From: Candidatus Omnitrophota bacterium | Lineage (GTDB): Bacteria > Omnitrophota > Gorgyraeia > Gygaellales > JAQTUX01 | DNA length: 64,000 nt | Reading direction: 5' to 3' | NCBI GenBank assembly: GCA_028707125.1 | Contig: JAQTUX010000001.1 | Coordinates: 649,850 to 713,849 of the forward strand | Shown here: piece by piece, positions 25,141 through 33,800 of the stretch | How positions within the stretch are numbered: position 1 is the first letter of the stretch | Layout: each line of letters begins with the position of its first letter | Position numbers and translations under genes: made by a program | Notes under the pieces: generated by a model | Told to the model about the DNA's origin: nothing | What the model saw: only the letters and a program-made list of their open reading frames with translations | The model's database searches: none

Positions 25141-25620
25141 ATGGACAGAGAAGATGTCTTAAAGGATATAGAGGAAAGGTTCAGCGGCGACATCGTAGAT
25201 ATATCCGACAGATCGCCGAAGAGGGTATATATTGAGATCAAGCCGGATTCCCTCAGGAAGGTCGCGCGTTATGTATTCAGGGGCCTGGGCGCGCGTTTTA
25301 ATATCGCTTCAGGCGTTGATATGCGTTACCATATGGAGATACTCTATCATTTTACCGTTGAGGAGATCGACCTGGTCATTTCGTTAAGGGTAAAGCTGGA
25401 TAAGGATAAGCCGCTTGAGATAGATTCCATCGCGCCGGATATGGAAGCGGCTAACTGGATAGAAAGAGAGATACACGAGATCCTGGGCGTGGATTTCAAG
25501 GGCCATCCCGATCTAAGACGGCTGCTGTTGCCCGACAATTGGCCTGAAGGCGTGTATCCCCTTCGCAGGGATTATGAAGAGTGGGATAATGACGCGATCA
25601 GAGACAGAGGGATAAAATAA
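25141..25620 (+). CDS. NuoC/EchD-like 30-kDa subunit
   Basis: A 159-residue soluble subunit of the hydrogenase peripheral arm. The complex I 30-kDa signature is visible as DSIAPDMEAANWIEREIHE followed by GVDFKGHPDLRRLLLPDNW. It docks on the large subunit encoded immediately downstream. Spacing to both neighbours is 1-3 bases. Confidence 0.92.
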   Translation: MDREDVLKDIEERFSGDIVDISDRSPKRVYIEIKPDSLRKVARYVFRGLGARFNIASGVDMRYHMEILYHFTVEEIDLVISLRVKLDKDKPLEIDSIAPDMEAANWIEREIHEILGVDFKGHPDLRRLLLPDNWPEGVYPLRRDYEEWDNDAIRDRGIK

Positions 25621-25623
25621 TAA

Positions 25624-26793
25624 ATGGCAAAGACAATAATACCGATAGGCCCGTATCATCCGCTCCTGGAGGAGCCGGAATTTTTTACTCTTACCGTTGA
25701 CGGCGAGACCGTGGTGGATATAGACGTTAAGATCGGCTATAACCACAGAGGCATAGAGAAACTTTCCGAGATGAAGACGTTTGACCAGTCGGTCTTTGTA
25801 GTAGAGAGGATCTGCGGCATATGCTCTACCAGCCACCCCTACGCCTTTACGCGCGCGGTTGAAGATATTGCCCCGGTAGAGGTGCCTGAGCGCGCGAAGT
25901 TCATAAGGACGATAATAGCGGAGGGTGAGAGGATACATTCGCACTTGTTGTGGATGGGCCTTGCCGGGCACTTTCTGGGTTACAATACGGTATTTATGTG
26001 GGCATGGAAGCTAAGGGAAGAGATCCTGGACGCGATGGAGATACTGTCAGGCAACCGCAATAATTACGCGATGTTCCGGCCCGGAGGCGTGCGCCGGGAC
26101 ATAAAGCAGGAAGATATCCCCGCCGTGCTTAAGAAAATTGATTCCATACCGCCTACATTAACGATGTTAAAAAAGGCCGTTACGGATGACCCTGTGCTGC
26201 ACGCCAGGACCAAAGGCATAGGCATACTTTCCAAAGAGGATGCCATAGATTTCAGCGCCCTCGGGCCAACTGCCCGCGCTTCAGGCGTGGCGCGCGACGT
26301 GCGGAAGGATTCTCCTTATGGGGCATACGATAGGGCGCAGTGGGATATGATAGTTACCCAAAACGGCGATGTATTTGATAAGCTGGTTGTGAGGGTGCTT
26401 GAGTTATTTGAGTCAATAAAGATCATGAAGTGGTGCCTTAACAATCTGCCGCAAGGCGATATAGACGCTGACATCAAAAGCATACCGCCGGGAGAGGGTA
26501 TCGGCCGTATTGAGGCGCCGAGGGGCGAGTGTTTCCATTATGTAATAAGCGACGGCACAAACAGGCCCGCGCGGCACAAGGTAAGGGCGCCTACCTTTAT
26601 GAACCTTCCCACATATAAGGCGACGGTAGTGGGCGAGTCCATTTCAGACGCGACGATCATCCTCGCGGCGATCGACCCATGTTATTGCTGTACTGAAAGG
26701 ATGATAGTGCGCGACACAAAAGGAAAGAAGGTTTTCACCGGAGAGGATCTGGTCCGCCTTTCACAGCAGAAAACCGAGAAATTGAGGAAATAG
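25624..26793 (+). CDS. Group 4 membrane-bound [NiFe] hydrogenase large subunit
   Basis: The 389-residue catalytic subunit. Both Ni-binding pairs are present: RICGICS near residue 63 and DPCYCC near residue 351. All four ligands of the NiFe site are therefore there, which separates it from complex I NuoD and from the Mbs sulfane reductases. After DPCYCCTER follows a tail of about 30 residues starting with Met, matching the Arg/Met cleavage site of E. coli HycE. This predicts processing by the HycI-like protease encoded at 33129. It reduces protons with ferredoxin or NAD(P)H electrons, or runs in reverse. Confidence 0.93.
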   Translation: MAKTIIPIGPYHPLLEEPEFFTLTVDGETVVDIDVKIGYNHRGIEKLSEMKTFDQSVFVVERICGICSTSHPYAFTRAVEDIAPVEVPERAKFIRTIIAEGERIHSHLLWMGLAGHFLGYNTVFMWAWKLREEILDAMEILSGNRNNYAMFRPGGVRRDIKQEDIPAVLKKIDSIPPTLTMLKKAVTDDPVLHARTKGIGILSKEDAIDFSALGPTARASGVARDVRKDSPYGAYDRAQWDMIVTQNGDVFDKLVVRVLELFESIKIMKWCLNNLPQGDIDADIKSIPPGEGIGRIEAPRGECFHYVISDGTNRPARHKVRAPTFMNLPTYKATVVGESISDATIILAAIDPCYCCTERMIVRDTKGKKVFTGEDLVRLSQQKTEKLRK

Positions 26794-26797
26794 GCCA

Positions 26798-28450
26798 ATG
26801 AGTATGGGGCTGTTCAAATTTGATAATCTCTCTATTTTTATAGGCGTATTTATCGTCTTCTTTTCCGCGCTGGCTGTTTTGTATTCCTCCGGTTTTATGC
26901 GCGGCCGGAAAGGGCTGATACGTTATTATTCCTACCTTATCCTTGTCATGTTCGCGTCGCTGGGCGCGGTATTTTCCAATCATTTGATACTGTTCATGGT
27001 ATTCTGGGGGTTCCTCGGCCTGCTTCTTTATCTTTTGATAGATTTCGGCGAGAAGGAAACTACCGCCCGCACGGCTAAGAAGGCGCTTATAATCATAGGC
27101 GGCACAGACGCCCTGATGCTTCTGGGGCTGGCGCTGCTGTTCAGGATCTCCGGCTCTCTGCGGATGGATGACATAAATATCGCCGTCTACAGCAGGATGT
27201 CTTTTTACGCGTATCTATGTTTCGCGGCAGCCGCCTTTGCCAAGGCAGGCGCGATGCCTTTTCATACCTGGGTCCCGGACGCCTCCCAGGACAGCCCTGT
27301 TCCCGTAGCCGCGTATCTCCCGGCGTCGTTAGATAAATTGTTAGGCATATACTTTCTTTATCGCGTTACCATTGATATTTTCAGGGCAAGCGCGTTGGTC
27401 AATGGTTTTTTGATGCTGGCAGGCAGTGTTACGATCATCGCCGCGGTCATGATGGCGCTTATTCAGCATGATCTAAAACGCCTTTTGGGGTATCACGCGG
27501 TAAGCCAGGTCGGCTATATGGTGCTGGGCCTGGGCACGGGTAATCCTATAGGTATTGCAGGCGGGCTTTTCCATATGCTTAACCACGCCATATACAAGTC
27601 CTGTTTATTTTTCTCAGGCGGCGCGGTTGAGAAGAAGGCCGGCACGACCGAGCTGGATAAATTGGGAGGAATGGCAAAGATAATGCCTCTTACCTTTATT
27701 ACCTTCCTGATAGCGTCTTTTGCCATATCCGGGGTGCCTCCTTTTAGCGGCTTTGCCTCAAAATGGATGGTGTATCAGGGGATAATAGAATCAGGCAGGC
27801 AGGGAGGGCGGTTGTGGGTATTATGGCTGGTGTGCGCCATGTTCGGAAGCGCGCTTACGCTGGCAAGCTTTATGAAATTGATCCACGCCGTATTTTTAGG
27901 ACAACAGTCCAAAGAGTTAAAAAGCAGGGGCTGGGTAAAGGGAGAGATCGGCCCGGCCATTACAATACCGTCTGTCATATTAGCGGGATTATGCGTTATT
28001 TTCGGCGTGTTCGCCTACCAGGTCCCCTTGAAGCTTTTTATATTCCCCAGCTTAGGTTCAATACCGGCATTTTCAGGGATATGGGACGCGGGGCTGGCAA
28101 CAGCGCTGATCATAGCGGCGATAATGCTCGGTTTTATGGTCTATCTTTTGGGGCAGAAGGCAAAACTGAGCCGGGCGCCGATGTTCGTCGGCGGTGAGGT
28201 ATTGGAATACCAGCCGGATATGCGGGTCTCCGGCACGGGGTTTTACAATACGATCAGAGAAATAGGTATTTTGAAGTTCATCTACGGCATGGCAGAGAAG
28301 AAGATGTTTGATATATATGAGGTAGGCGCCAAGGCCACTTTTGGCCTGAACGGGATCTTGCGCTACATGCATAACGGCGTGCTGCTTACGTATCTTGCCT
28401 GGTGCCTTTTAGGCGGCGCCATAATGCTGTATATATTATTAGGTAAGTGA
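26798..28450 (+). CDS. NuoL/N/M-like ion-translocating subunit (first copy)
   Basis: A 550-residue antiporter-like subunit with about 14 helices. The family core is seen as HTWVPDASQDSPVPVAAYL and HDLKRLLGYHAVSQVGYM, with charged residues for ion transfer. It belongs to the NADH-quinone oxidoreductase subunit 5/hydrogenase 4 subunit B type. A second antiporter-like subunit occurs at 29796, so the complex could pump at two sites. Confidence 0.9.
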   Translation: MSMGLFKFDNLSIFIGVFIVFFSALAVLYSSGFMRGRKGLIRYYSYLILVMFASLGAVFSNHLILFMVFWGFLGLLLYLLIDFGEKETTARTAKKALIIIGGTDALMLLGLALLFRISGSLRMDDINIAVYSRMSFYAYLCFAAAAFAKAGAMPFHTWVPDASQDSPVPVAAYLPASLDKLLGIYFLYRVTIDIFRASALVNGFLMLAGSVTIIAAVMMALIQHDLKRLLGYHAVSQVGYMVLGLGTGNPIGIAGGLFHMLNHAIYKSCLFFSGGAVEKKAGTTELDKLGGMAKIMPLTFITFLIASFAISGVPPFSGFASKWMVYQGIIESGRQGGRLWVLWLVCAMFGSALTLASFMKLIHAVFLGQQSKELKSRGWVKGEIGPAITIPSVILAGLCVIFGVFAYQVPLKLFIFPSLGSIPAFSGIWDAGLATALIIAAIMLGFMVYLLGQKAKLSRAPMFVGGEVLEYQPDMRVSGTGFYNTIREIGILKFIYGMAEKKMFDIYEVGAKATFGLNGILRYMHNGVLLTYLAWCLLGGAIMLYILLGK

Positions 28451-28458
28451 GGATATAA

Positions 28459-29004
28459 GTGCTTGAGCTTTATATTTTATTGGTATTCATGATCATCGGG
28501 GCGATAATCGCCGTGGAGGTCAAGGACCTTCTTTCTTCGGTGGTAACGGTAGGGGCGGTGGGGCTGGCTCTTTCCATGGCATTTTTGGTGCTTAAGGCGC
28601 CGGATGTGGCGATCACGCAGCTGGTAGTAGAGATCCTCTGCCTTATTATTTTGATAAGGGCCACGATCAAGAAAGACCTGCCTTTTGCCGCTACAGGCAG
28701 ATGGTTTCTGAATACCGTCATTACGGTAGGTTTTATCTTCGTATTTTTGATGGTCTGCGCTAAATGCCTCAAGGATCTGCCCGCGTTCGGTTATCCTTTA
28801 ATGCGGGTTGCCGGGACATATATAAAGGAAGGGCTTATGCAGACAGGCGCCACTAACCTGGTTGCCGCGGTCATACTGGACTACCGCGCTTACGACACCT
28901 TGGGTGAGGCCACGGTTTTATTTACGGCGGTAATGGCGGTTCTGGCGGTTGTGCGCGTGAAGGGCAGGAAGGACCCCAACGAAGAAGAGGCCGGAGATGA
29001 GTAA
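28459..29004 (+). CDS. MbhD/MbhE-like membrane subunit (fused)
   Basis: A 181-residue protein joining an MbhD-like front (EVKDLLSSVVTVGAVGLAL, APDVAITQL) and an MbhE-like rear (QTGATNLVAAVILDYRAYDT and LGEATVLFTAVMAVL). These are separate genes in Pyrococcus mbh and are parts of MrpA in Mrp antiporters. Start GTG 28459. Overlaps the next gene by 8 bases. Confidence 0.85.
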   Translation: MLELYILLVFMIIGAIIAVEVKDLLSSVVTVGAVGLALSMAFLVLKAPDVAITQLVVEILCLIILIRATIKKDLPFAATGRWFLNTVITVGFIFVFLMVCAKCLKDLPAFGYPLMRVAGTYIKEGLMQTGATNLVAAVILDYRAYDTLGEATVLFTAVMAVLAVVRVKGRKDPNEEEAGDE

Positions 29005-29452
29005 AGAGCGCGAACAGGGGATGTCGCTTATCGTCAAGACGATCACGCGCCTGACGGTAGGGCTCATACTGCTTTACGGCATTTACATTGTTTCGCATGG
29101 CCATGTCTCTCCCGGCGGCGGGTTTGCCGGAGGGGTTATCATTGCTTTGTCTTTTGTGCACCTTATGCTTGCCTATGGCAAGGACGTGGCCCTGAGAAAG
29201 CTGCCTAAGGCGGCGGCATCATTCTTTGAGGGCATGGGCGCGATGCTGTTCTTAGGCATTGCCTTACTGGGGTTTACGGGCGGCTATTTCTTCCTGAATT
29301 TTATTTCCAAGGGTGAGCCGTTCCGGCTGTTCAGCGCCGGCATAATACCTTTGTGCAATGTGGCAATTTCCTTGAAGGTCGGTTCGGGGTTGTTCGCCAT
29401 TTTCGTGGCGTTGGTTTTGTTGAAGGTCGGTTCGGAAAATAAGGATATTTAA
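28997..29452 (+). CDS. MrpB/MbhF-like subunit
   Basis: A 151-residue membrane protein with four helices and the MnhB signature GHVSPGGGFAGGVIIA. It is a structural part of the Mrp-type Na+/H+ antiporter arm attached to the hydrogenase. Confidence 0.9.
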   Translation: MSKEREQGMSLIVKTITRLTVGLILLYGIYIVSHGHVSPGGGFAGGVIIALSFVHLMLAYGKDVALRKLPKAAASFFEGMGAMLFLGIALLGFTGGYFFLNFISKGEPFRLFSAGIIPLCNVAISLKVGSGLFAIFVALVLLKVGSENKDI

Positions 29453-29463
29453 GAGAGGGATCA

Positions 29464-29799
29464 ATGATCTATATTCTCTGCCTCGCGTTTTTCTGCGTGG
29501 GTATTTACTGCATCTTGAGGAAGCGCAACGTCATAAAGATCATAGTAGGCATTATCATCGCGGAATACGCCGTAAATTTATTTTTTATACTGATCGCCTA
29601 CCGCATGGAAGGAAGGTCTCCCATTCATTCGTCCGACAACCAGATCTTGAACATGGTTGATACCCTTCCTCAGGCGCTGGTGCTTACTTCCATCGTCATA
29701 GGGCTGGCGACGACGGCGCTGCTTGTGGCGATCGCCATGCGCATATACGAAAAATACGGCACGTTTGATATTACAGAGATCAGGGAGTTGAGGGGATGA
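29464..29799 (+). CDS. MrpC/NuoK/MbhG-like subunit
   Basis: A 111-residue, three-helix protein of the MnhC/NuoK family, with VNLFFILIAYRM and DTLPQALVLTSIVIGLA. It overlaps the following MrpD-like gene in an ATGA arrangement. Confidence 0.9.
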   Translation: MIYILCLAFFCVGIYCILRKRNVIKIIVGIIIAEYAVNLFFILIAYRMEGRSPIHSSDNQILNMVDTLPQALVLTSIVIGLATTALLVAIAMRIYEKYGTFDITEIRELRG

Positions 29800-31298
29800 C
29801 GCATAGCGCCGATATAATACCGCTTTTTGTCGTTATGCCTCTGATAGGGGCGTTCCTGCTGTCTTTGATCGGCAGAAGATTAAAGAGCTTACCGGATATC
29901 ATAGGCAGCCTCACCGCGTTCATCTTATTGTGTGTTTCCGTAGCCGCGGTCTTTGCCGTGAATAAATATGGCGTCCTGGTCTACAACGTGGGGCTTTGGA
30001 AGCCGCCTATCGGCATAGCTCTGGTCCTGGACGGGTTGACGGCATTTATGGTAGTTACCATAAACCTCGTGGCCTTTCTGATAGCGTTGTTCTCTGTGAA
30101 TTACATGAGGAAGTTTACCGCCAAATGGAAATTCTATACGCTTTTCCTGCTGATGCTGGCGGGGATGAACGGCGTAGTCATTACCGGAGACCTGTTCAAC
30201 CTGTTTGTATTCCTGGAGATCGCCTCGGTTGCCAGTTATGCCCTTGTGGCATACGGTACCGAACGCCATGAGCTGGAGGCGGCTTTTAAATACGCGGTAA
30301 TGAGCGCGGTAGGGTCGCTTTTCATACTTCTGGGCATTGTCTTGCTTTATAGCTATACATCTACATTGAATATGGCTGATATGGCGGCGGTCCTTTTGGG
30401 CAAAGGAGGGGGCAATATAGGCCTGTTGGTGGCGGTCATGTTTCTTATGGGTTTTGGCCTTAAGGCGGCGCTGGTGCCTTTTCACGCCTGGCTGCCTGAC
30501 GCGCATCCCTCGGCGCCCGCGCCTATATCCGCGATGCTTTCGGGCGTTTTGATAAAATCTCTGGGGGTGTACACCTTGTGCAGGATATTTTATAACGTGC
30601 TGGGTGTGGGGCATGACATCTCTTCCATATTGATGTTCTTAGGCGCCCTTTCCATGGTCATAGGCATATTGCTGGCTATAGGCCAGAACGACCTGAAACG
30701 ATTCCTTGCCTGCAGCTCGGTGAGCCAGGTAGGGTATATTATTTTAGGCATAGGCCTGGGTACGCCGCTTGGCATATTGGGCGGGTTATTCCATCTTTTT
30801 AACCACTCGGTCTTTAAATCGCTTTTGTTTCTGAATTCAGGGGCGCTGGAATATTCTGTGGGCACGCGAGATTTACGCAAGATGGGCGGGCTGGCAGAGA
30901 GGATGCCCTGGACCGCGACAACCGCGTTCACGGCTTCAATGTCTATCGCGGGCGTGCCTCCGTTCAGCGGATTCTGGAGTAAGCTTATTATTATTCTGGC
31001 ATTAGCCGAGGTGGGCCATTACGGGTACGCGTTATTGGCAGCCGTGATAAGCATATTAACCCTTGCCTCGTTCGCGAAGGTTATGAAGCAGGCATTTCTG
31101 GGAAAACTCGGGGGTGGGTTGGAAAATGTAAGGGAGGCGCCGTTCTTTATGAGGTTGTCAATGTCTATGTTGGCAGCGATCTGCCTTTTGAGCGGCCTTT
31201 TGCTGCTTTCCGGCCTCCATAAGGTTTTCCTTAACATGGCCTCCGAGGTTTTATTGCAGGGAAGGCAGTACGCGGTCAGTGTTTTAGGGTCGCTGTAA
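29796..31298 (+). CDS. MrpD/NuoN/MbhH-like ion-translocating subunit (second copy)
   Basis: A 500-residue antiporter-like subunit with about 14 helices. It shows LFVFLEIASVASYALVAYG, HAWLPDAHPSAPAPISAML and NDLKRFLACSSVSQVGYI. The set is typical for MrpD and MbhH. It provides the second ion channel of the complex; ion choice (Na+ or H+) cannot be decided by eye. Confidence 0.92.
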   Translation: MTHSADIIPLFVVMPLIGAFLLSLIGRRLKSLPDIIGSLTAFILLCVSVAAVFAVNKYGVLVYNVGLWKPPIGIALVLDGLTAFMVVTINLVAFLIALFSVNYMRKFTAKWKFYTLFLLMLAGMNGVVITGDLFNLFVFLEIASVASYALVAYGTERHELEAAFKYAVMSAVGSLFILLGIVLLYSYTSTLNMADMAAVLLGKGGGNIGLLVAVMFLMGFGLKAALVPFHAWLPDAHPSAPAPISAMLSGVLIKSLGVYTLCRIFYNVLGVGHDISSILMFLGALSMVIGILLAIGQNDLKRFLACSSVSQVGYIILGIGLGTPLGILGGLFHLFNHSVFKSLLFLNSGALEYSVGTRDLRKMGGLAERMPWTATTAFTASMSIAGVPPFSGFWSKLIIILALAEVGHYGYALLAAVISILTLASFAKVMKQAFLGKLGGGLENVREAPFFMRLSMSMLAAICLLSGLLLLSGLHKVFLNMASEVLLQGRQYAVSVLGSL

Positions 31299-31314
31299 AG
31301 CGTGAGGCGCGTAG

Positions 31315-31812
31315 ATGAGAAGTAGAATTATATTGTTTATTATCGGGTTTATATCCTGGTCGCTGCTTAACTGGGTGCCGGATACGCAGCATATAATAGT
31401 AGGCCTGTTCGTGTGCGCCTTAGTGGCTTATGTGACCGGGGATCTATTTGTGCGCAGGCCCCATGTCTTTAAGCATCCCCGCCGCTATTGGTATTTCCTC
31501 TTTAGTTATCTGCCGCTGTTTTTGTGGGAATGCGTTAAGGCAAATATTGATGTCGCCCGCAGAGTGCTGCATCCGCGCCTGCCGATAAACCCGGGCATAG
31601 TCAAGGTGAAGACAGCGCTTAAGACAGACACGGGCCTGACGTTTCTGGCGAATTCAATAACGCTTACCCCCGGCACGCTGGTCGTGGATATTGACAGAGA
31701 GGAAGGTATTCTATACGTCCATTGGATCGATGTGAAGGCCAAAGACGTCGAGGCGGCTACGGAGAAGATCGTTGAGCGTTTTGAAAATATTTTAAGCAAG
31801 ATTTTTGAATAA
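31315..31812 (+). CDS. MrpE/MbhA-like subunit
   Basis: A 165-residue protein of the MnhE family: two N-terminal helices (about 4-45), then a soluble domain with LANSITLTPGTLVVDID and LYVHWIDV. It is a structural component of the Na+/H+ antiporter module. Confidence 0.92.
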   Translation: MRSRIILFIIGFISWSLLNWVPDTQHIIVGLFVCALVAYVTGDLFVRRPHVFKHPRRYWYFLFSYLPLFLWECVKANIDVARRVLHPRLPINPGIVKVKTALKTDTGLTFLANSITLTPGTLVVDIDREEGILYVHWIDVKAKDVEAATEKIVERFENILSKIFE

Positions 31813-31813
31813 T

Positions 31814-32182
31814 ATGAAAAACATAAGATGGTTTATAGGCGCGCTGGTGATCGCGGCGGCTCTCTGGCTGGTGCTGCTGCGCCCGCTGCCGTTCTTATTC
31901 TATAAGGACCTGCCTTATCTTGGCTTTCTGGGCAGGGCGCTTTATATCATTATCCTCGCGTCGGTCTTTTGCCTTTATCGTATCGCGAGAGGGCCTACCG
32001 GCGCAGACAGGATCGTGGCGGTAGATATATTCGGCATTATGATAGTGGGGCTATGCGCCGTATTGACTATTTCAACGCGCAGGTCATGGTATATAGACAT
32101 AGGTATTGCCTGGGCGCTGCAGAGTTTTATAAGCACGCTGGCGCTTTCAAAATTTTTAGAGGGAAAGGATTTTGATGAATAG
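31814..32182 (+). CDS. MrpF/MbhB-like subunit
   Basis: About 122 residues from ATG 31814, with three helices and the MnhF motif RGPTGADRIVAVDIFG. The N-terminal ~40 residues are longer than in typical MnhF (about 90 residues) and hold an additional hydrophobic stretch. Overlaps the next gene by 8 bases. Confidence 0.88.
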   Translation: MKNIRWFIGALVIAAALWLVLLRPLPFLFYKDLPYLGFLGRALYIIILASVFCLYRIARGPTGADRIVAVDIFGIMIVGLCAVLTISTRRSWYIDIGIAWALQSFISTLALSKFLEGKDFDE

Positions 32183-32510
32183 TATCCTGGGTCTTGTGTT
32201 TATCGCGGCGGGCCTTGCCTTTAATTTATTCGGCTGTTTGGGCCTGGTGCGGCTTCCTGACGTTTATAACCGGTTGCAGGCAGCGACAAAATGCGTGACG
32301 CTGGGGACTTGTAGTATACTTTTCGGCACATTTCTCCTCGTGGGTTTTACGGCCGCCGGAATGAAGTCGCTTCTGTGCATGGGGTTTCTGATATTGACTT
32401 CGCCGGTTGCCGCCCACGCGGTAGCGCGGGGCGCGCACAGGTCAGGCGTCAAACTGTGGGAGAAGAGCGTGGTGGATAGATACGCTGAAGATAAGGAAGG
32501 GGAAGCGTGA
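32175..32510 (+). CDS. MrpG/MbhC-like subunit
   Basis: About 111 residues with three helices and the MnhG motif LGLVRLPDVYNRLQAATK. It completes the B-G set of the Mrp arm. Its stop overlaps the GTG start of the ferredoxin subunit. Confidence 0.9.
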   Translation: MNSILGLVFIAAGLAFNLFGCLGLVRLPDVYNRLQAATKCVTLGTCSILFGTFLLVGFTAAGMKSLLCMGFLILTSPVAAHAVARGAHRSGVKLWEKSVVDRYAEDKEGEA

Positions 32511-33118
32511 GATTACCAAAGATAAGAGAGTTGATAGAGGCAATAAGAGCGCTGATAAAGGGGCCGTATACATCTAAGTTTCCCAGGGAGGCGCATAAGC
32601 CGCATCCTAATTTTAGGGGCCAGCCCAAATATAACGAAGAGAAATGCGTGGGCTGCCTTGCCTGTGAAGAGGTATGCCCCGTAGGCGCGATAGGCCATCA
32701 GGACCTGATCGGAGATAAGGATGGCCCAAAGAGGCGCATAGAACATTATACGGACACCTGCATATTCTGCGGGCAGTGCGAGGCCGCCTGCATCGCCGGC
32801 CATGAGGGTATAAAACTTTCCAACGACTGGGAACTCTCCTTTTTTGACAGAAAGCAGTCAAGCGAACATATCCATAAGGACTTGCAGCTGTGCGAACTCT
32901 GCGGTTCGGTCATCGCCTGCAAAGACCATTTAAAATGGATAGCGGAGAAGATCGGCGAACTGGCCTATTCCAGCCCCACGCTTTATTTCTCACGCCTGAA
33001 AGAGCTCGGCATAGTAGATGAGAACATCCTTTCCGTAATGAAGGATTACGGCCGGTCTGACAGGGTGAAGATCCTCTGCGCCCGCTGCCGCCGCGAGACC
33101 ACGTTTACCACCAAATAG
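32507..33118 (+). CDS. NuoI/MbhN-like ferredoxin subunit
   Basis: A 203-residue subunit with two [4Fe-4S] motifs, CVGCLACEEVCPVGAI and CIFCGQCEAACIAG, as in the ferredoxin subunit of group 4 hydrogenases. Additional cysteines (CELCGSVIAC and CARCRR at the end) could hold zinc or another cluster and are not part of the minimal fold. Start GTG 32507. Confidence 0.9.
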   Translation: MRLPKIRELIEAIRALIKGPYTSKFPREAHKPHPNFRGQPKYNEEKCVGCLACEEVCPVGAIGHQDLIGDKDGPKRRIEHYTDTCIFCGQCEAACIAGHEGIKLSNDWELSFFDRKQSSEHIHKDLQLCELCGSVIACKDHLKWIAEKIGELAYSSPTLYFSRLKELGIVDENILSVMKDYGRSDRVKILCARCRRETTFTTK

Positions 33119-33128
33119 ATCTTACGGG

Positions 33129-33575
33129 ATGTTTAAAGATATATTTAAAGGCAGGGTTGTCATCGTCGGTATCGGCAACGTGCTGCGCGGGGATGACGGC
33201 TTCGGCCCGGCATTTATCGCGGCCGTGAAGGATAAAATAAAGGCATGCTGCATTGACGCGGGGACTACGCCGGAAAATTATATAGGGAAGATAATAAAAG
33301 AGCGGCCGGATACTGTTTTGCTTGTTGACGCGGCGCATTTAGGATTAAGGCCGGGGGAGCATGCCGTCTTGAGAAAAGGAGATATCCTTAATGTCGGTTT
33401 TACCACGCATGATATGCCGCCCCATATGTTTATTGAGCGCTTAGAGAGCGAAACAGGCGCAAGCGTATATATGCTCGCGCTTCAGCCGGAAAACGTTGAT
33501 TTCGGCGAAGGGCTATCAGGCAGCGTGAATAAGTCGCTTCAGGAGATGATCGAAAGATGCACGAATCCCATTTGA
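33129..33575 (+). CDS. hycI: Hydrogenase maturation protease (HycI/HyaD family)
   Basis: A 148-residue endopeptidase that trims the C-terminus of the [NiFe] large subunit after nickel is inserted. Conserved GIGNVLRGDDGFGP holds the first nickel-sensing Asp, and VDAAHLG and a late TTHDM His follow. The cognate large subunit at 25624 has a HycE-like Arg-Met cleavage site. Overlaps hypA by 19 bases. Confidence 0.92.
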   Translation: MFKDIFKGRVVIVGIGNVLRGDDGFGPAFIAAVKDKIKACCIDAGTTPENYIGKIIKERPDTVLLVDAAHLGLRPGEHAVLRKGDILNVGFTTHDMPPHMFIERLESETGASVYMLALQPENVDFGEGLSGSVNKSLQEMIERCTNPI

Positions 33576-33799
33576 TCGAGCCCATAATAAAAGGCATATC
33601 AGAGCATGCGGGAAAGGAAGGCGCCGCAAAGGTGATAAAGGTGCGCCTGAAGATCGGCACCCTCTGCGGTGTCAGCGAGGATTCCTTCAGGGAGACCTTT
33701 AAGGTCCTGGCAAAAGATACCATCCTTAAAGACGCGGAGCTTGAGATAGTGTTTTTCCCCAGCGCAAGGGTTGATGTCGTATCTTTTGACATAGAATAA
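33557..33799 (+). CDS. hypA: HypA lacking its zinc domain
   Basis: HypA delivers nickel to [NiFe] hydrogenase. This one has the nickel-binding MHE start and the full alpha/beta domain (VRLKIGTLCGVSEDSFRETF). It then passes from AELEIVFFP straight to the final strand VDVVSFDIE. The two CxxC pairs that bind structural zinc, normally between these parts, are absent, giving 80 residues instead of about 113-120. The clean join suggests real loss of the loop domain rather than decay. It is placed between the protease and the HypC-HydE-HydG fusion. Confidence 0.82.
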   Translation: MHESHLIEPIIKGISEHAGKEGAAKVIKVRLKIGTLCGVSEDSFRETFKVLAKDTILKDAELEIVFFPSARVDVVSFDIE

Positions 33800-33800
33800 T

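Noticed and set aside
25624-26793. The catalytic subunit as a complex I NuoD or a sulfane reductase (Mbs) subunit.
   Set aside because: All four NiFe cysteines and a HycE-like cleavable tail are present, together with a HycI protease gene.
29925-30614. Minus-strand open frame of 229 codons opposite the MrpD-like gene.
   Set aside because: Shadow of a conserved gene, with an Arg/His/Gln-rich composition and no domain features.
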